This document shows positions 63,629 through 64,000 of a DNA stretch of 64,000 nt, piece by piece (position 1 is the first letter of the stretch; every line of letters begins with the position of its first letter). The stretch is from Flavobacterium flavigenum (GTDB taxonomy: Bacteria > Bacteroidota > Bacteroidia > Flavobacteriales > Flavobacteriaceae). The position numbers were made by a program, and so were the translations under genes. Below the pieces are notes generated by a model, which ran no database searches, was not told the origin of the DNA, and was given only the letters and a program-made list of their open reading frames with translations. The stretch covers positions 992,001 through 1,056,000 of the forward strand of contig NZ_CP114285.2 of assembly GCF_027111255.2 (NCBI RefSeq), written 5' to 3'.

Positions 63629-63636
63629 ATCTTTGC
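63629..63636 (+). promoter_or_regulatory. -7 element for the DEAD-box gene
   Basis: TATCTTTG matches TAnnTTTG, 44 bases upstream of the ATG at 63680. The nearest TTG (63614-63616) is only 12 bases away, so the -33 is uncertain. Confidence 0.5.
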
Positions 63637-63679
63637 AACGAATTTTAGTACTTAAAACTAAGTTCTTAATACCTAAGAT

Positions 63680-64000
63680 ATGTTATTCGAAGATTTATCA
63701 CTTTCAAAAAGTATACAAAAAGCCGTATTTGAAGAAGGCTACTTAAACCCTACCCCTATCCAGGAACAAGCTATTCCGATTGTTTTGGCCGGCAGGGATT
63801 TAATTGGCTGTGCACAGACCGGTACCGGAAAAACAGCTGCATTTGCCATTCCGATCATACATCAGTTACACCGAATTGTAGGCTCATCAAAAAAAGCTAA
63901 ACAAATCCGTGCCCTTATAGTTACCCCAACCCGTGAATTGGCAGTACAAATTGGACAAAGTTTTGAAACCTATGCCAAATACACAAACCTGACCCAATTG
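63680..64000 (+). CDS. DEAD-box ATP-dependent RNA helicase, RhlE-like (partial, runs off the right edge)
   Basis: The first 107 residues of a DEAD-box helicase. The Q motif (GYLNPTPIQEQAIPIVL) is followed by motif I AQTGTGKTAAF and motif Ia PTRELAVQIG, with a Gly/Arg-free N-terminus. The arrangement resembles RhlE or DeaD; which one cannot be decided without the C-terminus. It unwinds RNA in ribosome assembly or decay. Confidence 0.93.
   Translation, partial: MLFEDLSLSKSIQKAVFEEGYLNPTPIQEQAIPIVLAGRDLIGCAQTGTGKTAAFAIPIIHQLHRIVGSSKKAKQIRALIVTPTRELAVQIGQSFETYAKYTNLTQL

Overview
The window looks like chromosomal DNA of a Flavobacterium or a close relative in the Bacteroidetes. Three things support this. 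Several promoters match the flavobacterial TTG-N19/20-TAnnTTTG pattern. There is type IX secretion and gliding-type surface machinery (a PorP/SprF protein and a giant adhesin with a gliding-type C-terminal domain). There is also a SusC/SusD sugar-uptake locus and many small Bacteroidetes lipoproteins. The DNA is AT-rich and gene-dense, with short hairpin-rich spacers. No tRNA, rRNA operon, CRISPR array or prophage was seen.

Layout. 1-7.7 kb holds housekeeping genes: a partial LigB-type dioxygenase, a RecD-like helicase, DUF3822-rsmD, an SDF carboxylate symporter, RNase P RNA, and a BON/LysM gene pair. 7.9-11.2 kb is a small accessory zone with an intact 1,340-bp IS256-family element (8-bp target duplications), three tiny co-oriented genes and a TIMP-like membrane protein. 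11.2-13.0 kb is dnaX, split into two frames exactly at a ten-A run that contains the A AAA AAG heptamer in register. 13.0-18.5 kb holds an NAD(P)H oxidoreductase and a compact polyphosphate operon, sixA-ppk1-ppx-TMEM175 channel-Crp/Fnr regulator.

19-29.5 kb is a surface cassette: a 2,460-residue adhesin with 17 HYR-like repeats, a PorP/SprF outer-membrane partner and an OmpA-family periplasmic protein. 29.5-34.1 kb carries a CAP-domain lipoprotein, pdxH, rnz with a STAS-like companion, pyrB and pyrR. 34.3-38.3 kb is a second accessory patch. It has an Sll1717-type P-loop ATPase abutting a decayed dihydrofolate-reductase-family gene, then an ArsR/SRPBCC pair and small membrane proteins.

38.6-42.7 kb has an IPT-domain lipoprotein, an ABC-F ATPase with a degenerate second nucleotide site and a TlpA-like thioredoxin. 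43.4-55.9 kb is an amino-sugar utilisation locus: GH20 hexosaminidase, NagB fused to a PIG-L/LmbE domain, SusD and SusC. Divergent from these are a LytS-type kinase, a LytTR regulator and a sugar MFS transporter. A direct repeat with 21-bp spacing upstream of susC is a plausible LytTR operator. 56-64 kb has fsa, a lipoprotein, an SDR, SRP RNA, glutaminyl cyclase, hutI and hutG (histidine degradation) and the start of a DEAD-box helicase.

The most interesting points are the dnaX recoding site (or homopolymer error), the candidate LytTR operator, an extragenic repeat family with conserved arms around a variable hairpin, the exact 1,034-bp duplication inside the adhesin, and the ATPase next to a truncated pseudogene. 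No wholly new multi-gene system could be demonstrated from sequence alone.
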